In this document: piece after piece, positions 1-8,836 of the stretch
Position numbering within the stretch: the stretch's first letter is position 1
Layout of the letters: each line of letters begins with the position of its first letter
Assembly (NCBI RefSeq): GCF_001655615.1
Contig: NZ_CP011567.1
Span: 6,358,001 to 6,422,000 of the forward strand
Direction of reading: 5' to 3'
DNA: 64,000 nt
Source: Pseudomonas sp. GR 6-02
GTDB lineage: Bacteria > Pseudomonadota > Gammaproteobacteria > Pseudomonadales > Pseudomonadaceae
The notes under the pieces: generated by a model
What the model was told of the DNA's origin: nothing
Seen by the model: only the letters and a program-made list of their open reading frames with translations
The model's database searches: none
Translations under genes and position numbers: made by a program

Positions 1-1228
1 GGTCGAGTTCGTAATAGGTGGAGCCGGCGTGATAGGGAATCTGCCGTGGCGCCACCGGCAGCGGCAGCAGACCGATGCCCGGCAATTGCAGGTTGACCAT
101 GTCGCGAATGTGTTCCACCGAGCCGATTTTGCTCTGCAGGCCGAAGCGGCTGCGCAGGGTCTCGGCAGGTACATCGGCGCGCACCACCAGAATAAAACTG
201 GCGTTGTCGAGCAGGGTCTTGTCAGCCAGCATGGCCACATGAATGCCATAGGCTTTTTCGACGATCGGAATCGGCGTGGCCTTGCTGTCGATCAGCATCG
301 ACAGCGCTTCACGCAGGGCTTGCATCACCGGCGCAAAGCTCAGCGCGAGGTCATCATGCTGGTACTGCGGGAATTCCTGCGGTCGCCGCCCGGAAGCGGT
401 AAAAGTCGAGAATTCCCCGGCCAGGCTCACCAACTCGCTGTAGAAGCGCTCGGGATGCAAAGGGCTCAAGTGGCTCAAGTGCTGGATCAACGGCTGAGCA
501 CGGTTGACCAGTTGCAGCAGCATGAAATCGGCAATCTCCGAAGCACCGCCGGCACCGGACGCCACCACCCGCCCAGCGAGCGCTTCTCCGCGTTGATGAA
601 GCAGGCCCAGTAGCTCGTTGCGAAACGCAGCCAAGGGCGTGGAGGCGACCACATCCAGCAGCGGCGGGATGTAAGTGTCATCGAGCACCAAGGCGCGGTC
701 GGCGCGTTTCTCCTTGATTCGCACCAGGCCGATGGCCGCGTAGTCGCTGATGCCATCCCGGGCGACCAATAATCGCAGTGCCCTCGACCCCACGGCCACC
801 GGGGCCTGGTTTTCGAACGGCGCGTTGTCGTCCCGCACTTCGCGCACCTGACTCACATAGCGCGCAGCACCCAGGGCCTCGCCTTCGTCAACGGTGTCAC
901 GCGCGCCGGCGCGCTTGAGCGGCAAGGCCAGGTACACCAAACCATCGCGCAGGTTGTCATCGATATTCAGCGGGCTCGGCGCCAGGTCATCCTGGGGAAT
1001 GTTGAATGGCGTGCCGTCTGGCAACAGGCCCCGCGCCGAGATGATCGCCAGTTTGCCCTGGGCCAGCAGGCCCTGGTCGATCAGCAACTCAGAAAACCCC
1101 CAGGCACCGGCCGACAATGGGCGACTCCGGGCGTCGATGAGATTCTCCAGGTAACGGTCATGCTGCTGGAAGTGCTGCGTTCCAATGAACATGCCTTCCG
1201 ACCAGACCACGCGATTGTTCCAGGACAT
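1..1228 (-). CDS. tssK: TssK, T6SS baseplate subunit (3' end outside window)
   Basis: TssK links the T6SS baseplate wedge to the TssLM membrane complex in the cytoplasm. The minus-strand frame opens at an ATG at 1228 and stays open to base 1, giving about 409 of the roughly 445 residues usual for the family, so the C-terminus is missing. The start MSWNNRVVWSEGMFIGTQHF is typical of TssK. A GGAG-like ribosome site precedes it. It follows tssJ by 16 bases, in the order fha-tssJ-tssK known from H1-type clusters, where tssL and tssM come next (beyond the window). Confidence 0.95.
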   Translation of the reverse strand, partial: MSWNNRVVWSEGMFIGTQHFQQHDRYLENLIDARSRPLSAGAWGFSELLIDQGLLAQGKLAIISARGLLPDGTPFNIPQDDLAPSPLNIDDNLRDGLVYLALPLKRAGARDTVDEGEALGAARYVSQVREVRDDNAPFENQAPVAVGSRALRLLVARDGISDYAAIGLVRIKEKRADRALVLDDTYIPPLLDVVASTPLAAFRNELLGLLHQRGEALAGRVVASGAGGASEIADFMLLQLVNRAQPLIQHLSHLSPLHPERFYSELVSLAGEFSTFTASGRRPQEFPQYQHDDLALSFAPVMQALREALSMLIDSKATPIPIVEKAYGIHVAMLADKTLLDNASFILVVRADVPAETLRSRFGLQSKIGSVEHIRDMVNLQLPGIGLLPLPVAPRQIPYHAGSTYYELD

Positions 1229-1244
1229 GGGGGGCTCCGATTGT

Positions 1245-1751
1245 TTATTGGGCAGGGCTGGATGGGGGAACCGCGACGGCGCTGCGCACGGCTCGCACGT
1301 CGAGGCTGATCTGGTATTCGGTGTATTGGCGCGGCGGGACGTTCATCACCGTGCGCCACAGCGACTGATCCAGCTCGCGATACCCCACCAGCACGCCGAT
1401 ATGGCGGGTGGCCGGATCGAGGTCACGCTGCAGACTCAACTGCTGGCCAGGCTGGATCAGCACTTCGTCCTGGTCGATCAGATCCGCACCGAGCGTCGCC
1501 TGGGCTCGTTCGGCCAGTGCGAAATAATCGGAACGACCGAAGGTGGCAGCATTCTTCAATTCGAAAATGCGCACCCGGACCGGGGCCGGCTGCCCAGTGG
1601 CTCCGGGGTTGAGCCCGGCGATGGCGTGAAAGTGCAACTCGACGGCGGCCGTGTCGGCCTCAGCCTCTTCGGGCTGGGGTTTGGTGGCCTCCTTGGCACA
1701 CGCGGTCAGCAGAAGCGCGGTGGCGACTGCGAGTAAAAACCTGTGAATCAT
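1245..1751 (-). CDS. tssJ: TssJ, T6SS outer-membrane lipoprotein
   Basis: TssJ is the outer-membrane lipoprotein that anchors the TssM end of the T6SS membrane complex. The 168-residue product begins with a short hydrophobic signal ending in a lipobox (LLTAC, Cys at 18). An acidic linker and a beta-rich domain follow, containing the family's 'F-x-L-K-N-A-A-T-F' and 'VGYRELDQSLWRTV' regions. Length and position between fha and tssK agree with the family. It starts 75 bases after fha ends, so the three genes are probably one transcript. Confidence 0.93.
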   Translation of the reverse strand: MIHRFLLAVATALLLTACAKEATKPQPEEAEADTAAVELHFHAIAGLNPGATGQPAPVRVRIFELKNAATFGRSDYFALAERAQATLGADLIDQDEVLIQPGQQLSLQRDLDPATRHIGVLVGYRELDQSLWRTVMNVPPRQYTEYQISLDVRAVRSAVAVPPSSPAQ

Positions 1752-1826
1752 CCTGCGTCCTCAATGACGTTTCAGCTATCCGTTGTTCCGTTCTTTGCTC
1801 TGAATGCCGTTATGCAACGGCCACGC

Positions 1827-3260
1827 TCAGCGGCGGCGTTGCCTGGTACTGTGTTCTTCGTAGGCACGGCTGAATTCCCGACCGAACAGGTCCTGGAAAT
1901 CCTCCTGGGCCTCACGGGAAATATTGCTGTAGAGCTCGGTGAACTGCTGCCAGTACTGGGCCTGTCGTGAACCATTGAAAATGCTCGACAGGCCACCGGG
2001 CTTGCCCATGCGCTCTTCCAGTTGTGCCGGCTCGAAACGCGCCAGCAGATGCTTGATCGCCGCTTCCACACCGGCCATCACCGCCAACTGGTGGGCACGC
2101 AAGTCATCGAAGCTGTCGCGCACCGCCAGGTCCGGCGCCATGAACGCCTGATTGGTGTGGCGCAACAGCAGCAGCAAGGCCTCATCGACGTTGGGAGCGA
2201 ATTTCAGCGGGTTGTTTTCCACCGGCTGAATCATCGTCTGCTGAATGCGAAACTCGCCCTTGAGGCTGCTGCGGGCGCGCAAGACATCGATCAGGCCTTC
2301 GACCATCAATCGATAACTGCGGCCTATGCTTTCCATCTGCGCTTCGGCCTGGGCCTTTTCCAGGCGCACTTGATCCAGCCCGGCGCCGCGCAGAAAGGCT
2401 CGTAACAGGTCGGGTTGCGAATGGTCGACCGGGCTGACCGGATTGACCGGGGGCTCAACGATAGCCACGGGCGGTTCGCGCAGGGGTGCCGGCTCGATCG
2501 GTACGCTGATTTGAGGTACGGGTGGTGGCGCAACTTCTGCAACAGGCAAGGGGGCGACAGGCAGGGGGGCAACCGCCACTGGCGCGGGCTTGTCGCTGAA
2601 CAGGTCCCAATCTTCCGGAATCACCGGCGCTGGGGCTGGGGCCGACGCCAGCGGCACAGGCTCGGCCATGGGCGTCGGGTTGGGGATCGGGGTCGGTGGG
2701 CGGAAGTCGTGCTGCTCAGCCGGGACATGGTCGGACTGGGTGGCCGGCGGGACGGTGGTCGGTGCCAGAAAGTCGAACAAGTCCGGCAGCGTGTCCATGG
2801 CCGACACACCCTGGAAATGTGCAGGTGGTGTCATGGGCGACGATGTCGGCGTAGCCACGCCGGCGCCCTGACGCCCCATCAGAGCCTCGAAGCTGTTGGA
2901 CGAATCGGCAAAAGGGTTGTTGTCAGTCACCGGCAGATTGAAATCGATACGCGCCTGGATTTCATAATCACCTATGCGGATAACTTCCCCATCTTGCAAT
3001 GGCTCGCTGTTTCCTTTGCGCAGACGAATGCCGGCCTTAACCAATTCCACACCATTAGTGCTGTTATCGGTTAAATAATACCGGCCATCTTTATATTGAA
3101 TAACGCAATGCTTTCCGGAAACCAAGCGCTCTGGATCGGGCAATACCCAGTCATTATCAGAATTACGGCCAATTGCCATTACTCCCTGATCCATGGATTT
3201 TTCAGAGCATTGACCAGGGGTAATCTTGTGATAACTAGTGATAGTCAAACACAGCGGCAT
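1827..3260 (-). CDS. fha: FHA-domain T6SS scaffold protein (TagH/Fha)
   Basis: Forkhead-associated scaffold of H1-type T6SSs. In P. aeruginosa Fha1 is phosphorylated by PpkA and promotes assembly; that function is inferred here from the family. From the ATG at 3260 the protein has 477 residues. The N-terminal FHA fold shows GR at 31-32, S48-x-K-H51 and N69-G70. A proline/valine-rich low-complexity linker (about 140-300) follows, then a helical TagH-type domain (about 300-470). A longer frame with an upstream start exists, but AGGAGG lies 5-10 bases before 3260 and decides the start. Confidence 0.9.
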   Translation of the reverse strand: MPLCLTITSYHKITPGQCSEKSMDQGVMAIGRNSDNDWVLPDPERLVSGKHCVIQYKDGRYYLTDNSTNGVELVKAGIRLRKGNSEPLQDGEVIRIGDYEIQARIDFNLPVTDNNPFADSSNSFEALMGRQGAGVATPTSSPMTPPAHFQGVSAMDTLPDLFDFLAPTTVPPATQSDHVPAEQHDFRPPTPIPNPTPMAEPVPLASAPAPAPVIPEDWDLFSDKPAPVAVAPLPVAPLPVAEVAPPPVPQISVPIEPAPLREPPVAIVEPPVNPVSPVDHSQPDLLRAFLRGAGLDQVRLEKAQAEAQMESIGRSYRLMVEGLIDVLRARSSLKGEFRIQQTMIQPVENNPLKFAPNVDEALLLLLRHTNQAFMAPDLAVRDSFDDLRAHQLAVMAGVEAAIKHLLARFEPAQLEERMGKPGGLSSIFNGSRQAQYWQQFTELYSNISREAQEDFQDLFGREFSRAYEEHSTRQRRR

Positions 3261-3664
3261 CTTGCCTCCTTGCTGCACACTTTGCGCGCCGGCGAATGAA
3301 GGGATCAATCCCCGCGAAGCTCGCCGACAAACCTTGCAAACAACCTAAAAAACAGCTTTTTACCAGCACATTTGCTGATCTTAACCGGTTTACGTGACAA
3401 AAAATCTGCGTCAGTACCTTCTTGGACCTACCGGTCGCGAGGGTTGTTAAGCACCTCACATCTGTCACACAGGAGAAATAGCTTACCTTGACAAGCCATA
3501 AGTACTACACCAAAAATGAACAACTTTCTTGAATACAGTGATGGCACTTTAAGATCACAGAGGATCCAAAGGGCCATTACACACAAGGAAACATGCGAAG
3601 TTCCACTTGGAACTAACGTGTGAACTGCCCGTTTCTGTCGCGGGCGATAGGGAGATCAATTTCA
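3261..3664. promoter_or_regulatory. Divergent T6SS control region
   Basis: This 404-base gap separates the fha-tssJ-tssK arm (minus) from the tssA operon (plus), so promoters for both must lie here. It is AT-rich compared with the flanking genes. AGGA motifs occur near 3559-3563 and 3585-3589 in the likely tssA leader; GGA-type sites of this sort are what RsmA-family repressors bind in P. aeruginosa T6SS leaders. No convincing sigma-54 site was found. No gene is seen. Confidence 0.5.
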
Positions 3665-4696
3665 GTGGAAGTGCCTTTGCTGCTCGCCGCCGTTTCCGCG
3701 ACTTCGCCTTGTGGCGAAGATCTGGAATACGACGCTGACTTTTTGCGCCTGGAACGCGATTCCCAAGGCCAGCCCGAGCGCAGCATGGGCGATTCGATAT
3801 TGCCTGCCGAACCGCCTGAATGGCGCAGCATCCAGCAGCAAAGCCTGGATTTGTTGCAACGCAGCAAAGACCTGCGTATCACCCATTTCCTTTTGCAAAG
3901 TTCCCTTGCCCTGGAAGGTGTCCCCGGCCTGGCCCGCGTCCTGACGCTGATCAGCGAATTGCTCAAGCAATACTGGGCCGACCTGCATCCACGCCTGGAT
4001 GCCGAAGACGACAACGATCCCACCGTGCGCATCAATGCCCTCGCCGGCCTGGCGTCCGATGCCACCATTCGCCTGCTGCGCGAAAGCATCCTGGCCCGTT
4101 CGCGAACCTTTGGCGCTGTCAGCCTGCGCGCCGCCGCCAACGCCAGCGGTCTGCAAAGCTTCCCTGACGAAAACCTCGGCGCCGAACAACTCGCCGGAGC
4201 GTTCCTCGACAGCGATCCCGAACAGTTGGACATCATCCGCAAAGCCTTGCACGAGGCCCGCAGCGCCGCCGAGACCATCGAGCAACACGTCAGCGAACAA
4301 GTCGGCTCCGCCCAGGGCGTTGACCTTGGCCCATTGAAGCAACCGCTCAAAATGGCCTTGCAGATTCTCGGCCAGTTCGCCCCGCAGAGCGGCGACAGCC
4401 CCCAGCCCGATGCCATCAGCGACGACAGTGCCGCGCCGGTTGAATACCCCACCGCGCCAAGCGCGCCGCGCAACGCCAACGCCAGCAGCGGCGAAATCAA
4501 CAACCGTGACGACGTGCTGCGCAGCCTGGACCGGATTCTTGCGTATTACACCCGTCACGAGCCCTCCAGCCCCCTGCCGGTGCTGTTGAATCGGGCAAAG
4601 AATCTGGTGCACGCCGACTTCGCGGCGATCGTGCGCAACCTGATTCCCGACGGCATCAGCCAATTTGAAAACCTGCGCGGACCAGACAGCGAATAA
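3665..4696 (+). CDS. tssA: TssA, T6SS baseplate/sheath-assembly protein
   Basis: TssA-family protein (ImpA N-terminal domain), which primes baseplate, tube and sheath polymerisation in the cytoplasm. From the GTG at 3665 the product has 343 residues. It begins with the family signature V-P-L-L-L-A-A-V-S-A-T-S-P-C-G-E-D. The frame is also open from another GTG at 3620, but AGGGAG at 3649-3654 and the family N-terminus favour 3665. The linker around residues 235-290 is rich in Ala, Ser and Pro. First gene of the plus-strand operon. Confidence 0.92.
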   Translation: MEVPLLLAAVSATSPCGEDLEYDADFLRLERDSQGQPERSMGDSILPAEPPEWRSIQQQSLDLLQRSKDLRITHFLLQSSLALEGVPGLARVLTLISELLKQYWADLHPRLDAEDDNDPTVRINALAGLASDATIRLLRESILARSRTFGAVSLRAAANASGLQSFPDENLGAEQLAGAFLDSDPEQLDIIRKALHEARSAAETIEQHVSEQVGSAQGVDLGPLKQPLKMALQILGQFAPQSGDSPQPDAISDDSAAPVEYPTAPSAPRNANASSGEINNRDDVLRSLDRILAYYTRHEPSSPLPVLLNRAKNLVHADFAAIVRNLIPDGISQFENLRGPDSE

Positions 4697-4776
4697 AAGC
4701 GTACGGATCACGCAGTCACGTCACCGGCACCGCCGATGACGCCAACACCGTCGCTTGAGCGACCAGGAGCAGCAAC

Positions 4777-5286
4777 GTGGCGAAGCAAAGTTCTCAGAAA
4801 TTCATCGCGCGCAACCGTGCGCCTCGAGTGCAGATCGAGTACGACGTCGAGCTTTACGGCGCCGAGAAAAAGGTCCAGTTGCCCTTCGTAATGGGCGTTA
4901 TGGCTGACCTCGCCGGCAAGCCCGCCGAGCCTCTGGCACCTGTGGCCGATCGCAAGTTCCTTGAAGTGGATGTGGACAACTTCGACTCCCGCCTCAAGGC
5001 CATGCAGCCACGCGTTGCGTTCCACGTGCCCAACGAGCTGACCGGCGAAGGCAACCTGAGCCTGGACATCACCTTTGAAAGCATGGACGACTTCAGCCCG
5101 GCCGCCGTGGCGCGCAAAGTCGACTCGCTAAACAAGCTGCTCGAAGCGCGCACTCAATTGGCCAACCTGCTGACCTACATGGACGGCAAGACCGGTGCCG
5201 AAGAAATCATCATGAAGGCCATCAAGGATCCGGCGCTGCTCCAGGCACTTGCCAGTGCGCCCAAGCCCGCCGAGCCTCAGGCTTAA
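4777..5286 (+). CDS. tssB: TssB, small T6SS contractile-sheath subunit
   Basis: TssB (VipA/IglA family) pairs with TssC to form the contractile sheath. The 169-residue product has the family length and the typical N-terminus (SQKFIARNRAPRVQIEYDVE) and 'LPFVMGVMADL' segment. It starts with GTG after AGGAGC, 80 bases past tssA. The stop lies 9 bases before tssC, which fits the coupled synthesis expected of sheath partners. Confidence 0.97.
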   Translation: MAKQSSQKFIARNRAPRVQIEYDVELYGAEKKVQLPFVMGVMADLAGKPAEPLAPVADRKFLEVDVDNFDSRLKAMQPRVAFHVPNELTGEGNLSLDITFESMDDFSPAAVARKVDSLNKLLEARTQLANLLTYMDGKTGAEEIIMKAIKDPALLQALASAPKPAEPQA

Positions 5287-5295
5287 TCAGGACGA

Positions 5296-6795
5296 ATGAT
5301 CATGACCGATCCAGTACGCGCAAGCGCCCAGACACTGGGCACCACCGAAGAAGCCAGCGAGTTCGCCTCCCTGCTGCTGCAAGAATTCAAACCCAAGACC
5401 GAACGCGCCCGTGAAGCCGTCGAGACCGCCGTGCGCACCCTGGCCGAGCAGGCCCTGGCGCAGACCGACCTGGTGTCCAACGACGCCATCAAGTCGATCG
5501 AGTCGATCATCGCCGCCATCGACGCCAAGCTCACCGCCCAGGTCAACCAGGTCATCCATCACCCGGAGTTCCAGCAACTGGAAAGCGCCTGGCGTGGCTT
5601 GCACTACCTGGTCAACAACACCGAGAGCGACGAGCAGCTCAAGATCCGCGTGCTCAACATCTCCAAGACCGACCTGCACAAGACCCTGAAGAAATTCAAG
5701 GGCACCGCATGGGACCAGAGCCCGATCTTCAAAAAGATGTACGAAGAAGAATACGGCCAGTTCGGCGGCGAACCTTACGGCTGCCTGGTGGGCGATTACT
5801 ACTTCGACCAGTCGCCGCCGGATGTCGAATTGCTGGGCGAACTGTCGAAAGTCTGCGCCGCCATGCACGCACCATTCATTGCCGCCGCATCGCCGACCGT
5901 GATGGGCATGGGCTCGTGGCAGGAACTGTCGAACCCGCGCGATCTGACCAAAATCTTCACCACCCCGGAATATGCCGGCTGGCGCTCGCTGCGTGAATCG
6001 GAAGACTCGCGTTACATCGGCCTGACCATGCCGCGCTTCCTGGCACGCCTGCCGTACGGTGCCAAGACCGACCCGGTGGAAGCCTTCGCCTTCGAAGAAA
6101 ACACCGACGGCGCCGACAGCTCCAAGTACACCTGGGCCAACGCCGCTTACGCGATGGCGGTGAACATCAACCGCTCGTTCAAACACTTTGGCTGGTGCTC
6201 GCGCATTCGTGGCGTGGAGTCTGGTGGTGAAGTGGAGAACCTGCCGGCGCACACCTTCCCGACCGACGACGGTGGCGTGGACATGAAGTGCCCGACCGAA
6301 ATCGCCATTTCGGACCGCCGTGAAGCGGAACTGGCGAAGAACGGTTTCATGCCGCTGCTGCACAAGAAAAACACCGACTTCGCCGCGTTCATCGGCGCCC
6401 AGTCGCTGCAAAAGCCGGCCGAGTACGACGACCCGGATGCTACCGCCAACGCCAACCTGGCTGCGCGCCTGCCCTACCTGTTCGCCACCTGCCGTTTCGC
6501 CCATTACTTGAAGTGCATCGTGCGCGACAAGATCGGCTCCTTCAAAGAGAAGGACGAAATGCAGCGCTGGTTGCAGGACTGGATCCTCAACTACGTCGAC
6601 GGTGACCCAGCGCACTCCACCGAAACCACCAAGGCCCAGCACCCATTGGCGGCGGCCGAAGTGATTGTCGAAGAGGTGGAAGGCAACCCGGGGTATTACA
6701 ACTCCCGGTTCTACCTGCGCCCGCACTATCAGCTCGAAGGTCTGACTGTGTCACTGCGCCTGGTATCCAAGCTGCCTTCGGCCAAAGGCGCGTAA
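5296..6795 (+). CDS. tssC: TssC, large T6SS contractile-sheath subunit
   Basis: TssC (VipB/IglB family) is the major sheath subunit; ClpV recycles contracted TssBC. The 499-residue product is full length and highly typical, with 'HPEFQQLESAWRGLHYLVNN' near residue 90 and a C-terminal half containing 'WANAAYAMAVNINRSF' and 'PTEIAISDRREAELAKNGF'. Two ATGs lie at 5296 and 5302; AGGACG upstream serves either. Same operon as tssB. Confidence 0.97.
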   Translation: MIMTDPVRASAQTLGTTEEASEFASLLLQEFKPKTERAREAVETAVRTLAEQALAQTDLVSNDAIKSIESIIAAIDAKLTAQVNQVIHHPEFQQLESAWRGLHYLVNNTESDEQLKIRVLNISKTDLHKTLKKFKGTAWDQSPIFKKMYEEEYGQFGGEPYGCLVGDYYFDQSPPDVELLGELSKVCAAMHAPFIAAASPTVMGMGSWQELSNPRDLTKIFTTPEYAGWRSLRESEDSRYIGLTMPRFLARLPYGAKTDPVEAFAFEENTDGADSSKYTWANAAYAMAVNINRSFKHFGWCSRIRGVESGGEVENLPAHTFPTDDGGVDMKCPTEIAISDRREAELAKNGFMPLLHKKNTDFAAFIGAQSLQKPAEYDDPDATANANLAARLPYLFATCRFAHYLKCIVRDKIGSFKEKDEMQRWLQDWILNYVDGDPAHSTETTKAQHPLAAAEVIVEEVEGNPGYYNSRFYLRPHYQLEGLTVSLRLVSKLPSAKGA

Positions 6796-6810
6796 CACCG
6801 CCCTTGATGT

Positions 6811-6841
6811 GATCGTTCCCACGCTCAGCGTGGGAACGATC
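6811..6841. repeat. Perfect 15-bp inverted repeat between tssC and hcp
   Basis: The arms GATCGTTCCCACGCT and AGCGTGGGAACGATC are perfect complements around one base. Related arms recur at 39114-39223, so this is a dispersed Pseudomonas intergenic palindrome. It is not followed by a T-tract, so a processing or mRNA-stability role upstream of hcp is more likely than termination. Confidence 0.8.
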
Positions 6842-6881
6842 AGAAAAACACAACGTGGTAGACACCACACAGGGAGAGAAC

Positions 6882-7370
6882 ATGGCTGTTGATATTTTCA
6901 TCAAGATCGGCGACATCAAGGGCGAGTCCATGGACAAGGCCCACAAGGACGAAATCGACGTCTTGAACTGGAGCTGGGGCATGTCTCAGTCCGGCAATAT
7001 GCACGTGGGCGGCGGCGGCGGAGCCGGCAAGGTGAACGTCCAGGACCTGTCGCTGACCAAGTACGTCGACAAGGCTACACCCAACCTGATGATGCACTGC
7101 GCCAGCGGCAAGCACATCGACAAGGTCAAGCTGACCGTGCGCAAGGCCGGCGGCGAAAGCCAGGTCGAGTACATGATCATCAACCTGGAAGAAGTGCTGA
7201 TCAGTTCCCTGAGCACCGGCGGCTCGGGCAGCGATGATCGTCTGACTGAAAACGTCACCCTGAACTTCGCCAAGGTGCTGGTGGACTACCAGCCGCAAAA
7301 AGCCGACGGCACCAAGGAAGGCGGGCCGATCAAGTTCGGCTGGAACATCCGCCAGAACGTCAAGGTGTAA
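6882..7370 (+). CDS. hcp: Hcp, T6SS inner-tube protein
   Basis: Hcp forms the hexameric rings of the T6SS inner tube and is secreted. From the ATG at 6882 (AGGGAGAG upstream) the product has 162 residues, the usual length, and begins MAVDIFIKIGDIKGESMD. The family features 'WSWGMSQSG', the glycine-rich loop GGGGGAGK and 'KFGWNIRQNVKV' are visible. A GTG nine codons upstream (6855) is less likely. A terminator-like hairpin follows directly, which would let hcp be made in excess of the downstream genes. Confidence 0.97.
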   Translation: MAVDIFIKIGDIKGESMDKAHKDEIDVLNWSWGMSQSGNMHVGGGGGAGKVNVQDLSLTKYVDKATPNLMMHCASGKHIDKVKLTVRKAGGESQVEYMIINLEEVLISSLSTGGSGSDDRLTENVTLNFAKVLVDYQPQKADGTKEGGPIKFGWNIRQNVKV

Positions 7371-7377
7371 TCGAACG

Positions 7378-7408
7378 TGCCCCCGTCGTTATGCGCCGGG
7401 GGCATTTT
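7378..7408 (+). terminator. Hairpin with T-run after hcp (partial terminator)
   Basis: TGCCCCCG (7378-7385) pairs with CGGGGGCA (7397-7404) and is followed by TTTT. As the operon continues beyond it, it is probably an attenuating terminator or a 3' stabiliser for the abundant hcp message. Confidence 0.6.
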
Positions 7409-7452
7409 GGTGCTTGCTCGAATCCAATCCTTTCCCATCCGGTGTCTGAGTC

Positions 7453-7905
7453 ATGGCCAAGCCTTCGTTTGTCAATTTGTGGAAAGCCTATTCCGACCTT
7501 CTGGTTACGTATCCTGACGCCAAGCCCTGTGAGGGCCCTTGGGAAAACCAGTGTGCTATCCGCATGAGCGCGACACTCAATGCAGAGCTGACCATCAAGG
7601 TCAACAAATCCACCTATACCGAACCCAAGTGTGCACATGAGCACGCCCGGGGTGCCGAGTCGCTGGCGAACTGGTTGTGGAAGCATCATCTGGGGCGGCC
7701 AACCATTCTGGGTAACAGCGCCGAGGAGCGTCGCACGTTGATGGGCAAGACCGGGCTTATCTTCTTCAAGGACTGTTTCCAGCAGTCAGGGGAGTCGGCG
7801 GACAATCGTACTGGCGATCATATTGATCTATGGAATCGGGGCCTGACCCAAACCGGCGACCTCTTTTACAGGTCCAGAGCTGTCTGGTTCTGGGAGCTCG
7901 CATAA
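7453..7905 (+). CDS. tae4: Tae4-family T6SS amidase effector
   Basis: Peptidoglycan DL-endopeptidase effector of the Tae4 family, which cuts the D-Glu-mDAP bond in the periplasm of target cells. The 150-residue product shows the family core: P-C-E-G-P-W-E-N-Q-C34-A-I-R-M-S with the presumed catalytic Cys34; N-K-S-T-Y-T-E-P-K-C; H-A-R-G-A-E-S-L-A-N-W-L; and G-D-H123-I-D-L-W-N with the presumed catalytic His123. There is no signal peptide, as expected for delivery by Hcp. It sits inside the structural operon, where P. aeruginosa H1 carries tagJ. Its stop overlaps the next start by one base (TAATG), typical of an effector-immunity pair. Confidence 0.92.
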   Translation: MAKPSFVNLWKAYSDLLVTYPDAKPCEGPWENQCAIRMSATLNAELTIKVNKSTYTEPKCAHEHARGAESLANWLWKHHLGRPTILGNSAEERRTLMGKTGLIFFKDCFQQSGESADNRTGDHIDLWNRGLTQTGDLFYRSRAVWFWELA

Positions 7906-8330
7906 TGAAAAATCACCGGCTCGCCATGTGCCTGGCGATAAGCCTGACCAGCCTGAGCGCATGCGCCGAACATGCCCAGATGCCAACAACCCAGGCCGTC
8001 TTTGTTGGGCAGCAACTCAGCCTGATTGACGACCAGGGTCAATGCACGCTGGTCAAACCCGACCAGAGTCGCATGAAGCTGGACATGGAATGGCCTTGCA
8101 GCTTCAGCCTGAATAAACAACAGCAACTGCGCGTAGAAACGTTCAACAACATCCCGATATTTTCGGTCTGGCGCAGCGAGCACATGCCTGCGCCCAGCCG
8201 CGACTGCCTCAGCAAAATGCAGGCTATCCGCCAGATCCCGGGAGGGCTGGAGGCGGGAGCGGTCAACACGTTTGCGTCCTGCGGCACGGGAGGGGACCAA
8301 AAAATGTATGTAGCGCCATTTACGTGGTAA
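7905..8330 (+). CDS. Putative Tae4 immunity lipoprotein
   Basis: Small periplasmic protein expected to protect the producer from the adjacent Tae4. The start at 7905 overlaps the tae4 stop and gives 141 residues. It opens with a signal ending in a lipobox-like LSAC (Cys20), followed by Ala, which predicts the outer membrane. Four further cysteines in the mature part could form two disulfides. The sequence looks beta-rich and does not resemble, to my reading, the all-helical Tai4 family, so it may be a different type of Tae4 immunity protein. Function is inferred from position only. Confidence 0.65.
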   Translation: MKNHRLAMCLAISLTSLSACAEHAQMPTTQAVFVGQQLSLIDDQGQCTLVKPDQSRMKLDMEWPCSFSLNKQQQLRVETFNNIPIFSVWRSEHMPAPSRDCLSKMQAIRQIPGGLEAGAVNTFASCGTGGDQKMYVAPFTW

Positions 8331-8836
8331 CCGACATCGCCACCCGTGATCGCCTGCAACCGTCCCTGCTGGATCGGTTGACCGACGACGACCCAGGCAA
8401 CCTCAAGGAAAGCGCCGACAAGCGCGTGCTGTCCCTGACCCAACTCAAAGCCTCGGTGTTGCGGGACCTGGCGTGGCTGCTCAACACCACTTCATTGCTC
8501 AGCGCCGATGCGACGCTGCACACACCGGCCGGCACTTCGGTGGTCAACTTCGGGCTGCCAGCCCTGGCCGGCAACAGTGCATCGAACGTCGATATCGCGG
8601 CGCTTGAAGCACTGATCCACCAGGCCATCGCCACGTTCGAGCCGCGAATTCTGCGCCATACCCTGCGCGTGCGGGCCCGGGCATCCGCCGAGATGAATCA
8701 CAACGCCCTGAGTTTCGAGATCGAAGGCGATCTCTGGGCGCAGCCAGTGCCGCTGCGCCTGATGCTGCAAACCGACCTGGACCTGGAATCCGGCCATGTG
8801 CGAGTGGTCAACGCCGACCAGCGGAGACACTCATGA
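8324..8836 (+). CDS. tssE: TssE, T6SS baseplate gp25-like protein
   Basis: TssE is the gp25-like baseplate protein that helps start sheath polymerisation. The 170-residue product shows '[16 protein letters not shown]' at the N-terminus, '[23 protein letters not shown]' and the gp25-like 'F-E-P-R-I-L' (about 107-112). The GTG start at 8324 overlaps the end of the preceding immunity gene by 7 bases, so the effector pair is translationally linked with the structural genes. Confidence 0.94.
   Translation: MVTDIATRDRLQPSLLDRLTDDDPGNLKESADKRVLSLTQLKASVLRDLAWLLNTTSLLSADATLHTPAGTSVVNFGLPALAGNSASNVDIAALEALIHQAIATFEPRILRHTLRVRARASAEMNHNALSFEIEGDLWAQPVPLRLMLQTDLDLESGHVRVVNADQRRHS

Noticed and set aside
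3540..3560. Possible sigma-54 promoter (TGGCAC) before tssA
   Set aside because: The TTGC-type -12 element is not found at the required distance.
5287..6726. 479-codon minus-strand frame opposite tssC
   Set aside because: Shadow of tssC; low-complexity composition and no ribosome site or family.
7371..8323. Expected tagJ between hcp and tssE
   Set aside because: The two genes present encode a Tae4 amidase and a small lipoprotein, not TagJ.
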